64,000 nucleotides of DNA, taken from positions 55,002 to 119,001 of the forward strand of contig NZ_JAOQKC010000011.1 of assembly GCF_025567165.1 (NCBI RefSeq), given 5' to 3'. Below are positions 50,701 through 60,237 of the stretch, in pieces (position 1 is the stretch's first letter; every line of letters starts with the position of its first letter). Origin of the DNA: Laedolimicola ammoniilytica (lineage in GTDB: Bacteria; Bacillota; Clostridia; Lachnospirales; Lachnospiraceae). A program made the position numbers and the translations under genes. The notes under the pieces are model-generated. The model was not told the DNA's origin. It saw nothing but the letters and a program-made list of their open reading frames with translations, and did not search any database.

Positions 50701-53520
50701 CTACAGGTATTTTTTCAGGTACCGGCCTGTGTAGGAGATTTCCTGCCCGGCCACCTCCTCCGGCGTTCCCTTCGCGATGACGGTACCGCCCCGGTCGCCG
50801 CCCTCTGGCCCCATATCGATGAGATAGTCCGCCGTCTTAATCACATCCAGGTTGTGCTCAATGACGACCACGGTATTGCCACCCTCTGCCAGCCGTTTCA
50901 GAATCTCGGTCAGCTTGTGTACGTCGGCAAAATGAAGGCCTGTGGTGGGCTCGTCCAGGATATAAATGGTCCGTCCGGTGCTCCGTCTGGACAGCTCTGT
51001 GGCCAGCTTGATCCGCTGGGCTTCGCCGCCGGACAGGGTCGTGGAAGGCTGTCCCAGTTTGATATAGGAAAGACCCACATCGTTCAGAGTCTCAATCTTT
51101 CTCCGGATCGACGGCACGTTCTCAAAGAAGGGCAGAGCCTCCTCCACCGTCATATCCAGCACGTCGAAGATACTCTTTCCCTTGTACTTCACGTCCAGGG
51201 TTTCCCGGTTGTAGCGTTTACCCTGGCAGACCTCGCAGGGTACATATACGTCCGGCAGGAAATGCATCTCGATCTTGATGATACCGTCTCCGGAGCAGGC
51301 CTCGCAGCGGCCGCCCTTTACGTTAAAGCTGAAGCGGCCCTTCTTATAGCCCTTGCTCTTGGCGTCTGCCGTAGACGCAAACAGATCCCGGATCTGATCG
51401 AAGACTCCGGTATAGGTGGCCGGATTGGAACGGGGCGTCCGTCCAATGGGCGACTGGTCGATGGCGATCACCTTATCCAGCTGCTCCATACCGATGATTT
51501 CCTTATAACTGCCCGGAATGGTTCTGGCCCGGTTCAGCTTTCTAGCCAGCGCCTTATACAGAATCTCATTGACCAGGGAGCTCTTGCCGGAACCAGACAC
51601 ACCGGTCACGCAGGTCATGACGCCTAAGGGGAAATCCACCCGGATATTTTTCAGGTTGTTCTCGGCAGCGCCTTTGACGGTCAGCCAGCCCGCAGGCGTC
51701 CGCCGGGATTCCGGTACCGGGATCTTGCGTCTTCCGCTCAGATACGCTCCGGTGATGGAATCCGGGTTGGCCATAATCTCCTCTGCCGTACCGGCTGCCA
51801 CCACCCTTCCTCCATGCTCGCCTGCGCCCGGACCAATGTCCACAATATAGTCTGCCGCAAACATGGTATCCTCGTCGTGCTCCACCACGATCAGGGTATT
51901 GCCCAGATCCCGCAGACGCTTCAGGGTTGCCAGCAGCTTATCGTTGTCCCGCTGATGCAGTCCGATACTGGGCTCGTCCAGAATATAGGCCACGCCCACC
52001 AGACCGGAACCGATCTGGGTTGCCAGACGGATTCTCTGGGCCTCGCCGCCGGACAGGGTTCCCGTCGCCCGGGCCAGGGTCAGGTAATCCAGTCCCACGT
52101 CAATCAGGAAGCCAATCCGCGCTTTAATCTCCTTTAAAATCTGCGCGCCGATAAGCTTCTGCTGTTCCGTAAGGGAAAGCTCCTGCAGAAATTCATACAG
52201 CTTTACGATAGACATGGCGGTAAGCTCCGCGATATTCTTCTCCCCCACGGTCACGGCCAGGGAGGTCTTCTTCAGACGCTGGCCGCCGCAGGCCTTACAG
52301 GGAGTGATCCGCATAAAGGTCTCATATTCCTGCTTCATCAGATCCGAACTGGTCTCCCGGTAACGGCGCTCCACATTTTTGATCAGTCCTTCAAAAGCCA
52401 CGTCATAGACGCCCTCGCCCCGCTGGCCTTTATAAGAGACCTTCACCTCCCGGCCATCTGTACCGTGAATCAGCATCCTCCGCACCTCCGGGGACAGCTG
52501 CTCATAGGGTGTCGTCAGGTCAAATTCATATTCCTTCGCCAGCGCTTTTAAAAGGGCATAGGTGAAGCTGGATGGATCCGTACAGGACTGCCAGCCCATG
52601 ACCGTAATCGCGCCCTCCGCAATGCTCAGGGACTTGTCCGGGATCATCAGATCCTCGTCAAATTCCATCTTGTAGCCAAGACCGAAGCACTCCGGGCAGG
52701 CGCCGAAGGGATTGTTGAAGGAGAAGCTTCTGGGCTCAATTTCCTCCATACTGATCCCGCAATCCGGGCAGGCATAACTGGAGCTCAGGGTCAGCGGCTC
52801 CCCGCCGATGACGTCCACGATGAGCAGGCCGTCAGACAGATTCAGAACCGTCTCGATAGAGTCAGCCAGACGGCGCTCAATCCCCGCCTTCACCACCAGA
52901 CGATCCACCACAATTTCGATATTGTGCTTTACATTTTTTTCCAGTTTTATCTCCTCTGACAGCTCGTAGAGGTTCCCGTCGATCCGGACACGCACATAGC
53001 CGCTCTTTTTCGCCTGCTCAAGCACCTTCACATGCTCACCCTTGCGTCCCTTGACCACCGGGGCCAGAAGCTGCAGCTTCGTCCGCTCCGGCATGGCCAT
53101 GATCTGATCCACCATCTGATCCACGCTCTGCTTTTTAATCTCCTTGCCGCATTTGGGGCAATGGGGAATTCCGATTCGCGCGTAAAGCAGCCGGAAATAA
53201 TCGTAAATCTCCGTCACGGTTCCCACCGTAGACCTGGGATTACGGTTGGTTGACTTCTGGTCAATGGAAATAGCCGGGGACAGTCCCTCGATACTTTCCA
53301 CATTGGGCTTCTCCATCTGCCCCAGAAACTGGCGGGCGTAGGAGGACAGAGATTCCATATACCGTCTCTGTCCCTCGGCGTAAATGGTGTCAAAGGCCAG
53401 GGAGGATTTTCCCGAACCGCTTAAGCCGGTCAGCACCACAAATTTGTCTCTGGGGATATCGATATCCAGATTCTTCAGATTGTGCTCGTTGGCTCCCCGG
53501 ATCCTGATAAACTTATCCAT
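50701..53520 (-). CDS. uvrA: Excinuclease ABC subunit A
   Basis: The 939-residue protein has two ABC ATPase modules (Walker A GLSGSGKSSL near residue 31 and GVSGSGKSSL in the second half, signature LSGGEAQRI twice). It has UvrA zinc modules (CPDCGISMEE, and CEACSGDG with CEVCQGKRYN). It scans DNA for lesions and loads UvrB. The ATG at 53520 is chosen because homologues start with MDKFIRIRGANEHNL. It is 40 bp downstream of uvrB in one operon. Confidence 0.97.
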   Translation of the reverse strand: MDKFIRIRGANEHNLKNLDIDIPRDKFVVLTGLSGSGKSSLAFDTIYAEGQRRYMESLSSYARQFLGQMEKPNVESIEGLSPAISIDQKSTNRNPRSTVGTVTEIYDYFRLLYARIGIPHCPKCGKEIKKQSVDQMVDQIMAMPERTKLQLLAPVVKGRKGEHVKVLEQAKKSGYVRVRIDGNLYELSEEIKLEKNVKHNIEIVVDRLVVKAGIERRLADSIETVLNLSDGLLIVDVIGGEPLTLSSSYACPDCGISMEEIEPRSFSFNNPFGACPECFGLGYKMEFDEDLMIPDKSLSIAEGAITVMGWQSCTDPSSFTYALLKALAKEYEFDLTTPYEQLSPEVRRMLIHGTDGREVKVSYKGQRGEGVYDVAFEGLIKNVERRYRETSSDLMKQEYETFMRITPCKACGGQRLKKTSLAVTVGEKNIAELTAMSIVKLYEFLQELSLTEQQKLIGAQILKEIKARIGFLIDVGLDYLTLARATGTLSGGEAQRIRLATQIGSGLVGVAYILDEPSIGLHQRDNDKLLATLKRLRDLGNTLIVVEHDEDTMFAADYIVDIGPGAGEHGGRVVAAGTAEEIMANPDSITGAYLSGRRKIPVPESRRTPAGWLTVKGAAENNLKNIRVDFPLGVMTCVTGVSGSGKSSLVNEILYKALARKLNRARTIPGSYKEIIGMEQLDKVIAIDQSPIGRTPRSNPATYTGVFDQIRDLFASTADAKSKGYKKGRFSFNVKGGRCEACSGDGIIKIEMHFLPDVYVPCEVCQGKRYNRETLDVKYKGKSIFDVLDMTVEEALPFFENVPSIRRKIETLNDVGLSYIKLGQPSTTLSGGEAQRIKLATELSRRSTGRTIYILDEPTTGLHFADVHKLTEILKRLAEGGNTVVVIEHNLDVIKTADYLIDMGPEGGDRGGTVIAKGTPEEVAGQEISYTGRYLKKYL

Positions 53521-53560
53521 TGTATTTCTCCTCATCATTGACATTCAGACGTGTGACCGT

Positions 53561-55606
53561 TTACCTGTCCTGCGCCTGCTTTTTCAGTTCTATCATCTTG
53601 TCACGCAGCTCTGCGGCCAGCTCAAAATTCAGCTCCGCCGCCGCCTTTTTCATCTTCTTATCGATGTCCGCAATCAGCTTCTCCAGCTCCTTTTTGCTCA
53701 TGGATTCCGGATCCTTCTCAAACTGCAGCTCCTCTTTCGCTATCTCCCTGGAGATACTGATCAGATCCCGGACTGACTTCTGTATGGTCTTCGGCGTGAT
53801 CCCATGCTCCTTATTGTACGCCTCCTGCAGGGCACGGCGGCGTTCCGTCTCGTCGATGGCTAGCCGCATGGAATCCGTAATCGTATCCGCGTACATAATG
53901 ACATGGCCCTCCGCATTCCGCGCCGCCCGGCCGATGGTCTGAATCAGGGAAACCTCCGAACGCAGGAAGCCCTCCTTGTCCGCGTCCAGAATGGCAACCA
54001 GGGTAATCTCCGGAATATCCAATCCCTCCCGGAGCAGGTTGATACCGACTAACACATCAAAGACGTCCAGACGCATATCCCGGATAATCTGGGTACGCTC
54101 CAGGGTATCGATATCCGAATGCAGATATTTTACCCGGATGCCAAGCTCCCGCATATAATCGGTCAGATCCTCTGCCATACGCTTGGTCAGGGTAGTAATC
54201 AGGATCTTGTGGCCTGCCGCCACCTCTTTGTTGACCTCGCCCACCAGGTCGTCGATCTGACCCTCCACCGGACGGATCTCCACCTTCGGATCCAGAAGTC
54301 CCGTAGGACGGATAATCTGCTCCGCCCGCAGCATCTCATGGTCGGCCTCATATTCTCCGGGCGTAGCGGAAACAAACAAAATCTGATCGATCTTCTGCTC
54401 AAACTCCTCAAAGTTCAGAGGCCGGTTGTCCAGGGCCGACGGCAACCGGAAACCATAATCCACAAGGGTCGTCTTACGGGAACGGTCTCCCGCGTACATA
54501 CCCCGGATCTGGGGCACGGTCTTATGGGACTCGTCTATGATAATCAGAAAATCATCCGGGAAATAATCCATCAGTGTATTGGGCGGCGTCCCCGGCGCCG
54601 CCCCGGTCAGGTGCCTAGAATAATTCTCGATTCCGGAGCAGAAGCCTGTCTCCTTCAACATCTCGATGTCGAAATTCGTTCTCTCCGCAATCCGCTGGGC
54701 CTCCAGAAGCTTGTCCTCGCTTTTGAAATAGCGCACCCGCTCCTCCAGCTCCTTCTCAATGTCAGCGGCTGCCCGCTTGATCTGCTCCATGGGCACCACG
54801 TAATGGGAAGCCGGAAAGATCGCGATGTGCTCCAGCTCTCCTTTGATCTCCCCGGTCAGCACATCAATCTGGGTAATCCGGTCAATCTCATCTCCGAAGA
54901 ACTCCACCCGCACTGCCAGCTCGGATTCATTGGCCGGGATAATCTCCACCACATCTCCCCGCACCCGGAAGGTACCGCGCTTAAAATCCATATCATTGCG
55001 GTCATACTGGATATCTACCAGCTGCCGCAGCACCTCATCCCGATCCTTCTCCATACCGGGCCGCAGGGAAACCATCATTTTCTCAAAATTCTCCGGTTCG
55101 CCCAGGCCATAGATACAGGAGACACTGGACACGATAATCACGTCCCGCCGTTCAATCAGGGCGGCCGTAGCCGACAGCCGCAGCTTATCAATCTCGTCGT
55201 TGATCGACGAATCCTTTGCAATATAAGTATCCGTCGAAGGCACATAGGCCTCCGGCTGGTAATAATCGTAGTAGGAGACAAAGTATTCCACCGCGTTCTC
55301 CGGGAAAAACTCTTTAAACTCGCCGTAGAGCTGGGCCGCCAGGGTTTTATTGTGGGCAATAATCAGGGTCGGCTTGTTCAGGGCCTGTATCACATTGGCC
55401 ATGGTAAAGGTCTTGCCCGATCCCGTAACACCCAGCAGTGTCTCTGCCTGGTTGCCTTCCTTAAAACCCTCCACCAGCTTCGCGATAGCCTGGGGCTGGT
55501 CGCCGGTGGGCTGGTATTCGCTGTGTAATTTGAAAGCAGCACCGCCTTTTGGGCTGCTTTCATGAGCAGGCAGCGAAGCGGATTGCGAATGTCCTTGTTC
55601 TTTCAT
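53561..55606 (-). CDS. uvrB: Excinuclease ABC subunit B
   Basis: The 681-residue helicase-like protein has Walker A GVTGSGKTFTMANV, the beta-hairpin segment YYDYYQPEAYVP, the DESH box, and a C-terminal UVR motif (AAAELNFELAAELRDKMIEL) that binds UvrC. The reading frame is open further upstream, but the ATG at 55606 is chosen because it follows AAAGGAAA and lies below the promoter; the extension would run through the terminator and SOS box. It is the first gene of the uvrBA operon. Confidence 0.96.
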   Translation of the reverse strand: MKEQGHSQSASLPAHESSPKGGAAFKLHSEYQPTGDQPQAIAKLVEGFKEGNQAETLLGVTGSGKTFTMANVIQALNKPTLIIAHNKTLAAQLYGEFKEFFPENAVEYFVSYYDYYQPEAYVPSTDTYIAKDSSINDEIDKLRLSATAALIERRDVIIVSSVSCIYGLGEPENFEKMMVSLRPGMEKDRDEVLRQLVDIQYDRNDMDFKRGTFRVRGDVVEIIPANESELAVRVEFFGDEIDRITQIDVLTGEIKGELEHIAIFPASHYVVPMEQIKRAAADIEKELEERVRYFKSEDKLLEAQRIAERTNFDIEMLKETGFCSGIENYSRHLTGAAPGTPPNTLMDYFPDDFLIIIDESHKTVPQIRGMYAGDRSRKTTLVDYGFRLPSALDNRPLNFEEFEQKIDQILFVSATPGEYEADHEMLRAEQIIRPTGLLDPKVEIRPVEGQIDDLVGEVNKEVAAGHKILITTLTKRMAEDLTDYMRELGIRVKYLHSDIDTLERTQIIRDMRLDVFDVLVGINLLREGLDIPEITLVAILDADKEGFLRSEVSLIQTIGRAARNAEGHVIMYADTITDSMRLAIDETERRRALQEAYNKEHGITPKTIQKSVRDLISISREIAKEELQFEKDPESMSKKELEKLIADIDKKMKKAAAELNFELAAELRDKMIELKKQAQDR

Positions 55607-55658
55607 ATCGTGTGATTTCCTTTTCCTGATGGATTTAGCATACTTAAAGTCACTGAAA

Positions 55659-55667
55659 ATTATAACA
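55659..55667 (-). promoter_or_regulatory. Extended -10 promoter of uvrBA
   Basis: On the minus strand TGTTATAAT (TG-N-TATAAT) is an extended -10 element about 53 bp upstream of the uvrB ATG. A recognisable -35 is missing, as extended -10 promoters allow. Confidence 0.65.
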
Positions 55668-55678
55668 CGGATATAAAA

Positions 55679-55723
55679 AAAAGTATAGGGAATTCGGAAC
55701 ATTTGTTCTTTTCCTATACTTTT
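55679..55723 (-). terminator. Terminator of the lysR gene, with a loop holding the LexA box
   Basis: AAAAGTATAGG / CCTATACTTTT forms an 11-bp stem; on the minus strand it runs into TTTTTTTT. It ends the upstream LysR transcript. The loop contains GAACATTTGTTC. Confidence 0.8.
55697..55708. promoter_or_regulatory. LexA/DinR (SOS) box upstream of uvrBA
   Basis: GAACATTTGTTC is a perfect match to the Firmicute GAAC-N4-GTTC LexA/DinR box. Its centre lies about 40 bp upstream of the uvrB -10 element, so LexA can block RNA polymerase. uvrB is a classical SOS gene, which supports the call. Confidence 0.85.
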
Positions 55724-55764
55724 CTTCATCGCCTTGTTCTCCTTCAATATAAACTTCAGGAATC

Positions 55765-56670
55765 TTAATGAAACCTCATGTTTTTTTCAATAATTCCCTG
55801 AAATTTGAATTTTTTGGCAAACCGCAAGAAGTGCTCCACATCATTGTAGAGATATTGATCTCGTTTCCACAGCAGTACCGTGTCAAAATAAATGGGTTCG
55901 GAAAACGGAACCGCTACCAGATCCGGCTCCTGACGGGCCAGGGCGTCCATCAGGAAGGCTGCTGCCGTGCCATCGGAAATAAACTGCTTAATCATGCTGA
56001 GCTGACTGGAATAAAGCAGCACATTGGGCCGCAGCTGCTGCTCCGCGAAAAGGGACAGCACTGCGTTGGAGGGCGCCGTATCCGTTCCGAAAAGTACCAA
56101 AGGCTCCCCCTCCAGCATGGTCACATCGATTGCTTTCGCCCGGGCCAGGCGATGGGAAGGACTGACGCAGAGCACCAGCTGTGTCCGCGCAAGCTTCTGA
56201 CAGGAAAATTCCGGAGAAGGAGCCGCCGGGAGCGTGGCCATGGCCAGATCCAGTTCTCCCTGCTCCAGAAGCTTTTCCGCATGGAGGGAACCGCATTCCG
56301 TAATAGAAAGAGTGATTTCCGGATACGCTGCCTGGAACGCCTTATAGAGCTGCGGGAAAAAGACCGTCCCGGCCATAGGCGGAATTCCAATCCGGAAACG
56401 GTTTTTCTGATTTCCCAGATCCTCCATCTGCCAGGAAAGCTCATCAAACTGGCGGATCAGCTGCTGGGCCCGTTCCCGGAGGAAACTGCCCTCTGCCGTC
56501 AGAACCAGGCGTCTCCCCTCGTGCCGGAACAGATTGATCTGAAATTCGCTCTCCAGATCCCGGATGGTACCGGACACAGACGGCTGGGAAATATGCAGAA
56601 ACTCCGCCGCGCGGCTGACGCTCTGGAACTGACAGACCGCCAGGAACTGCTGTAATTTGGCTATTGTCAT
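55765..56670 (-). CDS. LysR-family transcriptional regulator
   Basis: The 301-residue regulator has an N-terminal winged HTH (LQQFLAVCQFQSVSRAAEFL, then HISQPSVSGTIRDLE) and a C-terminal LysR substrate-binding domain. The effector is not predictable. It is divergent from the malic enzyme gene with 191 bp between starts. A candidate LysR box with the T-N11-A pattern lies in that region. It could control malic enzyme, or the neighbourhood may be accidental. Confidence 0.9.
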   Translation of the reverse strand: MTIAKLQQFLAVCQFQSVSRAAEFLHISQPSVSGTIRDLESEFQINLFRHEGRRLVLTAEGSFLRERAQQLIRQFDELSWQMEDLGNQKNRFRIGIPPMAGTVFFPQLYKAFQAAYPEITLSITECGSLHAEKLLEQGELDLAMATLPAAPSPEFSCQKLARTQLVLCVSPSHRLARAKAIDVTMLEGEPLVLFGTDTAPSNAVLSLFAEQQLRPNVLLYSSQLSMIKQFISDGTAAAFLMDALARQEPDLVAVPFSEPIYFDTVLLWKRDQYLYNDVEHFLRFAKKFKFQGIIEKNMRFH

Positions 56671-56701
56671 GGACTTAAACTCCTTTCCGTGTAATCCGAT
56701 C

Positions 56702-56718
56702 TATAGTTTTTTCCTATA
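56702..56718. promoter_or_regulatory. Putative LysR-type operator between lysR and the malic enzyme gene
   Basis: TATAG-N7-CTATA (56702-56718) is a perfect 5-bp dyad with the T-N11-A geometry of LysR binding sites. It is 32-48 bp from the regulator's own ATG and about 20 bp upstream of the malic enzyme promoter's -35. Confidence 0.5.
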
Positions 56719-56738
56719 ATAACTTATTATATATATAT

Positions 56739-56767
56739 TTTACTTTTCTGTAAAGTAGCGCTATGAT
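56739..56767 (+). promoter_or_regulatory. Probable promoter of the malic enzyme gene
   Basis: TTTACT (56739-56744), 17-bp spacer, TATGAT (56762-56767). The mRNA would start about 90 nt before the ATG at 56862, which has AAAGGAG upstream. Confidence 0.55.
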
Positions 56768-56861
56768 ACGGATAGCAATGATTGTACCGCAAAAAATACA
56801 ATGCGGTGCCAAGCATGGATATAGGAATAATGCCGTTTATCAGAGAAAAGGAGAATTTATC

Positions 56862-58034
56862 ATGGATTACGCTGCAGAATCACTGAAATTACACTATGAA
56901 TGGAAAGGCAAGCTGGAGGTTACTCCCCGTGCCGCTGTAGACAGCAAGGAGGCGCTGTCCCTGGCCTACACCCCGGGCGTCGCACAGCCCTGTCTGGAGA
57001 TTCAGAAGGACGTCAATAAGAGCTACGAGCTGACCCGCCGCTGGAACACCGTAGCCGTAGTGACCGACGGTACCGCAGTCCTGGGTCTGGGCGATATCGG
57101 ACCGGAGGCCGGTATGCCGGTTATGGAGGGTAAATGCGTCCTGTTCAAGGCTTTCGGTGACGTGGACGCCATTCCGCTCTGCGTACGCAGCAAGGATGTA
57201 GATGATATCGTAAATACCGTTGCTCTGCTGGCAGGCTCCTTCGGCGGCGTAAACCTGGAGGACATCTCCGCTCCCCGCTGCTTCGAGATTGAGCAGAAGC
57301 TGAAAGAGCGCTGCGATATTCCGATTTTCCACGATGACCAGCACGGTACCGCCGTTATCACACTGGCAGGTCTGATGAATGCTCTGAAGCTGGTAGGAAA
57401 GAAGATTGAAGATGTGAAGATCGTCACCTCCGGCGCAGGCGCAGCCGGTATCGCTATCATCAAGCTGATGATGAGCATGGGCCTGAAAAATGTTATCATG
57501 ACCGACCGCAAGGGCGCCATCTACGAGGGCCGCGAAGGTCTGAACCCCATCAAGGAGGAGATTGCCGCAGTTACCAACCGGAACATGGAGAAGGGTACCC
57601 TGGCTGAGGTGATCAAGGGCGCAGACGTATTCGTCGGCGTATCCGCACCGGGCGTTCTGACCAAGGAAATGGTTTCCACCATGGCAAAGGATGCTATCAT
57701 TTTCGCATGCGCAAACCCGACTCCGGAGATCTTCCCGGATGAGGCAAAGGCTGCAGGCGCTGCTGTGGTATCCACCGGCCGCAGTGACTTCCCGAACCAG
57801 GTCAACAATGTTCTGGCTTTCCCGGGCATCTTCCGCGGAGCTCTGGACGTTCGCGCATCCGATATCAACGACGAGATGAAGATCGCCGCTGCACGCGCTA
57901 TCGCTTCCCTGGTATCCGACGAAGAGCTGAACGCAGACTACATCCTGCCGGCAGCCTTCGATTCCAGACTGAAGGATTGCGTTGCTAAGGCTGTAGCTGA
58001 GGCTGCAAAAAAGAGCGGCGTAGCACGTATCTAA
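56862..58034 (+). CDS. NAD-dependent malic enzyme (malate dehydrogenase, oxaloacetate-decarboxylating)
   Basis: The 390-residue enzyme has the malic-enzyme segments SLAYTPGVAQPCLEI, VTDGTAVLGLGDIGPEAGMPV (substrate binding) and IPIFHDDQHGTAVI (metal binding). A Rossmann motif SGAGAAGIAIIKL follows. It converts malate to pyruvate, CO2 and NADH, linking C4 acids to pyruvate. It is of the short, single-domain bacterial type, without the phosphotransacetylase-like extension. The ATG has GGAGA upstream. Confidence 0.94.
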   Translation: MDYAAESLKLHYEWKGKLEVTPRAAVDSKEALSLAYTPGVAQPCLEIQKDVNKSYELTRRWNTVAVVTDGTAVLGLGDIGPEAGMPVMEGKCVLFKAFGDVDAIPLCVRSKDVDDIVNTVALLAGSFGGVNLEDISAPRCFEIEQKLKERCDIPIFHDDQHGTAVITLAGLMNALKLVGKKIEDVKIVTSGAGAAGIAIIKLMMSMGLKNVIMTDRKGAIYEGREGLNPIKEEIAAVTNRNMEKGTLAEVIKGADVFVGVSAPGVLTKEMVSTMAKDAIIFACANPTPEIFPDEAKAAGAAVVSTGRSDFPNQVNNVLAFPGIFRGALDVRASDINDEMKIAAARAIASLVSDEELNADYILPAAFDSRLKDCVAKAVAEAAKKSGVARI

Positions 58035-58072
58035 TATTGGCAATTACGTTCACTGGATAGAACTCATCATAA

Positions 58073-58122
58073 GAAAACCGCAGGGGATTCGGTGTTTTGC
58101 ACCGGATAGCCTGCGGTTTTTT
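58073..58122 (+). terminator. Terminator of the malic enzyme gene
   Basis: AAAACCGCAGG / CCTGCGGTTTT stem with an inner GGTG/CACC hairpin, followed by TTTTTTC. Confidence 0.85.
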
Positions 58123-58161
58123 CGCGCTGTCCTGCTTTCTTCCATATTCTTTTGACTTCGG

Positions 58162-58344
58162 CTAGTTTTCCGGCCACGCGGAACCTTCTTCCAGCCCCTG
58201 CGCCCTCAGCCAGTCATCCTCTACGGACAGGCTGCTCTCCTGACCGGTTTCATCCTCCAGGATGACCAGTACTTTAGCCTTTTCGTCGGCTGTGCGTTCC
58301 TCGCAGCCGTATTCGCCGTCGAAGATTTGTTTGATTCTTTTCAT
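58162..58344 (-). CDS. Small conserved hypothetical protein (60 aa)
   Basis: The 60-residue acidic protein (MKRIKQIFDGEYGCEER..., ending WLRAQGLEEGSAWPEN) has a good GGAGT site six bases before the ATG. It is 10 bp downstream of the sigma-factor gene, so it is probably co-transcribed. It has one cysteine and no membrane span or known motif. Similar short proteins seem to be common in related clostridia, but I do not know the function. It could be a regulator of the sigma factor or unrelated. Confidence 0.75.
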   Translation of the reverse strand: MKRIKQIFDGEYGCEERTADEKAKVLVILEDETGQESSLSVEDDWLRAQGLEEGSAWPEN

Positions 58345-58354
58345 GGCGACTCCT

Positions 58355-60091
58355 TTATCTGATCGTATAGCTATATTTTTGTTCCCAGTTTTTTACAACT
58401 TTATCTATGCGGACCCAGGCCTTTTCCGGGATCGTTTCATCCGGTCTGTAGTATAGCATCAGCTCCTGCCGATATTCCGCGTACCCGCCCTCGTAATACA
58501 TGGCCGGAGGCCAGGTGCTTCCCTCAGCCGTAAAAACCGGCGCAGTTTCTCCGTCTGCTTCCAGCTCACCGCTTTCCCGGTTCAGGGAATAGGATGTTCC
58601 CGTCTTCATCCGTCCCCAGCTGGCGGAAATGGAAAATAATTTTGTGTTCTTCTCCAGGGTAACCGGCTCTACATGCAAAAGTATCTGAGTGCCATACCTG
58701 ATGGAACCATCTTCCATCTCTGTTTCTGTCACCTTTCGCTCTATTTTCACGATATGATAGCAGTCTTCCCCCACTTCAAAGGGAATATCCACTGCTTCCG
58801 AGCCATTTTCCGCCGGAATGGGCACCTCAAAAAGCGGGCCCTCCGTTCCCAGTTCTGCCTTCAGAGAGACAGCCGGAATCCTCAGCTGATAGGGCTTGCC
58901 CTGCTGCGCGCTTACCTCCGCTGTGAAGCTGCCGCTGCCATCCAGGCCGTCGTGCAGCCAGAGTACATAATCCTCTTTTTCCCGTTCCTCCGGCAATATG
59001 GGATAATGCCCCAGACCGCAGATCTTCCAGAGTTCCTTCCCATAGCTCCAGGCGTTCAACTGCAAGGTATTTTCATCCTTCCAGTCCCCGCTTACCACCA
59101 GGGTACGGCCCTTATGGGTCACCGGCTGGCCGATGGCGTCCAGACTGTCGTATTCCGTAAGCGCTGTCATCTGTAACGTTACGGTCTGATCAAACAAATG
59201 AAGAAGAAACTGCTCCTGAGGTTTATAGAAAATGAAATCCCAATCCAGATTCAAAATCCCGTTCCGGAGATCCTGACCGCTGGAACCTGAGCCACACAAA
59301 TGGGTGCCATCCTCACTTTCCACCCAGATATTCTCTCGGACGATATCAAACCCATCGACCTCCTCCGGGTGAACGACTGCCATTTTCACATAGAGATATT
59401 TCTCCTGCCAGATGGCATACTCTACCGTAACCTTGCCGTATTCTGTCTCCACTTCCACCGGAAGCGCTGTCCCCATGTAAATCTCCTCTTCCGAATCCCG
59501 GATCCCCGTCACCGGGTTGAATCGTAACCGGATGACAGCCGCCGCACAGGCCCCCAGAAGGCCCAGCGCCACCAGGGCAATCAGCGCCAGACGAAGCTTT
59601 TTCAAGCTTCTCTGCTGCCGTTTTTTCACGGTCTCCACGGGAAGCTGCATGGCCTCGGCAATCTCCCTGCAGGTCAGGCCATCGTAATACTGCATCCGGA
59701 TCATGCGGCTGTCCTGCTCTTTCAGTTTCCCAAGGGCCTGCTCCAACGCCTCCCGGTTCAGAATCGCGTCCTCGCCGCTGTCCGCCGCAGCTTCCTCCAG
59801 CATTTCCAGGGGCACAGCGCTCTGCTTCCCGTTCTGGGCCGCCATCCGGATGGCCTTTCGCTTGGCAATCACGTAGAGGTACGCCTTGACCGTCCCCTTC
59901 TCCGCCCGGAACCGCTCCCGGTTTCCGTAAAAATCCGCAAAGGTCTCCTGCACGCACTCTCGAATATCCTCCGGATTCGTCAGATACAGGCGGCAGGCGC
60001 TCCACAAAAGGCCCATATACTCTTCCATCAGAAGACCCATGCCTTCTTCCGGATTTTGATCCAGCAGGTGCAGAAGTTTTTTGTCGGTCAT
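58355..60091 (-). CDS. ECF-type sigma factor fused to a membrane span and extracytoplasmic domain
   Basis: The 578-residue protein has sigma region 2 (about 20-85, LLWSACRLYLTNPEDIRECVQ) and region 4 (about 115-165, GLTCREIAEAMQLPVETVKKR). One membrane helix follows (about 168-187, ALIALVALGLLGACAAAVI), then an extracytoplasmic region of about 390 residues resembling a DUF4179/anti-sigma outer domain. The order sigma, helix, outer domain in one chain is unusual; normally sigma and membrane anti-sigma are separate genes. The ATG at 60091 has GGAGG seven bases upstream. The signal is unknown. Confidence 0.85.
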   Translation of the reverse strand: MTDKKLLHLLDQNPEEGMGLLMEEYMGLLWSACRLYLTNPEDIRECVQETFADFYGNRERFRAEKGTVKAYLYVIAKRKAIRMAAQNGKQSAVPLEMLEEAAADSGEDAILNREALEQALGKLKEQDSRMIRMQYYDGLTCREIAEAMQLPVETVKKRQQRSLKKLRLALIALVALGLLGACAAAVIRLRFNPVTGIRDSEEEIYMGTALPVEVETEYGKVTVEYAIWQEKYLYVKMAVVHPEEVDGFDIVRENIWVESEDGTHLCGSGSSGQDLRNGILNLDWDFIFYKPQEQFLLHLFDQTVTLQMTALTEYDSLDAIGQPVTHKGRTLVVSGDWKDENTLQLNAWSYGKELWKICGLGHYPILPEEREKEDYVLWLHDGLDGSGSFTAEVSAQQGKPYQLRIPAVSLKAELGTEGPLFEVPIPAENGSEAVDIPFEVGEDCYHIVKIERKVTETEMEDGSIRYGTQILLHVEPVTLEKNTKLFSISASWGRMKTGTSYSLNRESGELEADGETAPVFTAEGSTWPPAMYYEGGYAEYRQELMLYYRPDETIPEKAWVRIDKVVKNWEQKYSYTIR

Positions 60092-60237
60092 AGGGGTTCC
60101 TCCTCTCGCACGATATTTCCTTTTACTTATAGTTGCGGAAAATACGTGTTTTGGGGACATTTTTCATAAAGATTCCATGTTTCCGTTGTTTTCTTCAGTG
60201 TAACAGGTTTTTTCCATTACGTCCATTCTTTTCCAAA

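Noticed and set aside
54119..55528. A 469-codon open frame opposite uvrB
   Set aside because: Antisense shadow of a fully conserved uvrB, without start-site or domain evidence.
56889..58043. A 384-codon open frame opposite the malic enzyme gene
   Set aside because: Shadow of a conserved enzyme gene; no domains and no plausible start.
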